The position numbers and the translations under genes were made by a program. From contig CAJULW010000038.1 in the NCBI GenBank assembly GCA_910587515.1, positions 1 through 64,000 on the forward strand: 64,000 nt of DNA. Reading direction: 5' to 3'. Every line of letters starts with the position of its first letter. The first letter of the stretch is position 1. Shown here piece by piece: positions 63,832 through 64,000 of this stretch. Source of the DNA: an uncultured Duncaniella sp. Lineage in GTDB: Bacteria > Bacteroidota > Bacteroidia > Bacteroidales > Muribaculaceae. Below the pieces are notes generated by a model, which saw nothing but the letters and a program-made list of their open reading frames with translations, was not told the origin of the DNA and did not search any database.

Positions 63832-64000
63832 ATGGTGTCTAAAACACGAGAAAGGCTTCTTGAGGTTGCCCATCAACTTTTCGCCAGTAATGGTGTCGAG
63901 CGGACAACCATGAATGATATCGCCACCGCCTCTGACAAGGGGCGGCGTACGATATATACCTATTTCAAAAATAAAAAAGAAATCTATGACGCGGTCATAG
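63832..64000 (+). CDS. TetR family transcriptional regulator (partial, cut by window end)
   Basis: The first 56 codons are visible. They contain the TetR DNA-binding domain: RERLLEVAHQLFASNGVERT, then MNDIATASDKGRRTIYTYFK and NKKEIYDAVI. The ligand domain lies beyond the window, so target and effector cannot be stated. In this order a gene at this place often controls the operon that follows it. Confidence 0.9.
   Translation, partial: MVSKTRERLLEVAHQLFASNGVERTTMNDIATASDKGRRTIYTYFKNKKEIYDAVI

Overview
The window reads as a contig from a Bacteroidales genome, most likely Muribaculaceae-like. The sequence is AT-rich. Start codons mostly lack a Shine-Dalgarno sequence. Many genes are preceded by the Bacteroidota promoter pattern TTTG/TTG - about 20 nt - TAnnTTTG, and many families are typical of the phylum (DUF4924, DUF4286, DUF5606, DUF6377, the TamL/TamB pair, AmgK/MurU-type cell-wall salvage). 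The first 20 bases match the end of an Illumina TruSeq adapter, so position 1 is an assembly edge and not genomic sequence. The placement at family level is inference. I saw no rRNA, tRNA, CRISPR array, insertion sequence or prophage gene.

Layout. 21-5953: tail of an unknown gene, then a complete glycine cleavage operon (gcvT, gcvH, split P-protein gcvPA/gcvPB, dedicated lipoamide dehydrogenase). 6002-10451: DUF4924 gene, menD, and a MurU-like nucleotidyltransferase coupled to an amino-sugar kinase fused to a RapZ C-terminal domain. 10558-16974: SpoU methyltransferase, radA, a secreted PCMD-like protein, trmN6, a CPBP protease, rlmD. 16975-17646: gene-free, with a likely minus-strand small RNA. 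17647-27845 (minus): topB, a small periplasmic protein, a thioredoxin-fold protein without CxxC, the TamA-like lipoprotein (TamL) and TamB. 28116-31791 (plus): cdsA, a GH13 lipoprotein, a small winged-helix protein, a GT2 glycosyltransferase.

31828-41198 (minus): an eight-gene run, gyrB - rnr - polyprenyl synthase - tatD - NlpC/P60 - cstA - DUF4286 - ruvC. 41397-43025: folP-cdaA, linking folate synthesis with c-di-AMP synthesis. 43026-43547: gene-free, with a rod-like hairpin RNA candidate. 43548-46392: a membrane TPR regulator (DUF6377) and purT. 46812-48769: tpiA, a SPOR protein, folE. 48785-50506: DUF5606 protein, hemerythrin-like protein and LuxR-type regulator in one operon. 50840-58665: MATE exporter, a small secreted protein, an Nfn/Sud-type flavoprotein pair, a TPR/beta-propeller exported protein, floA, a PHP phosphatase. 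58737-63433: thymidine kinase - DUF3108 - 5'-nucleotidase operon, a lipoprotein, ssb, a small unknown gene. 63832-64000: start of a TetR regulator cut by the window edge.

Most of the region is housekeeping. The parts most worth following up are the kinase-RapZ fusion with its MurU-like partner, the two intergenic RNA candidates (about 16973-17139 and 43113-43343), the hemerythrin/LuxR operon, and several unusually perfect inverted repeats, two of which use the 3' end of a coding region as a terminator stem.
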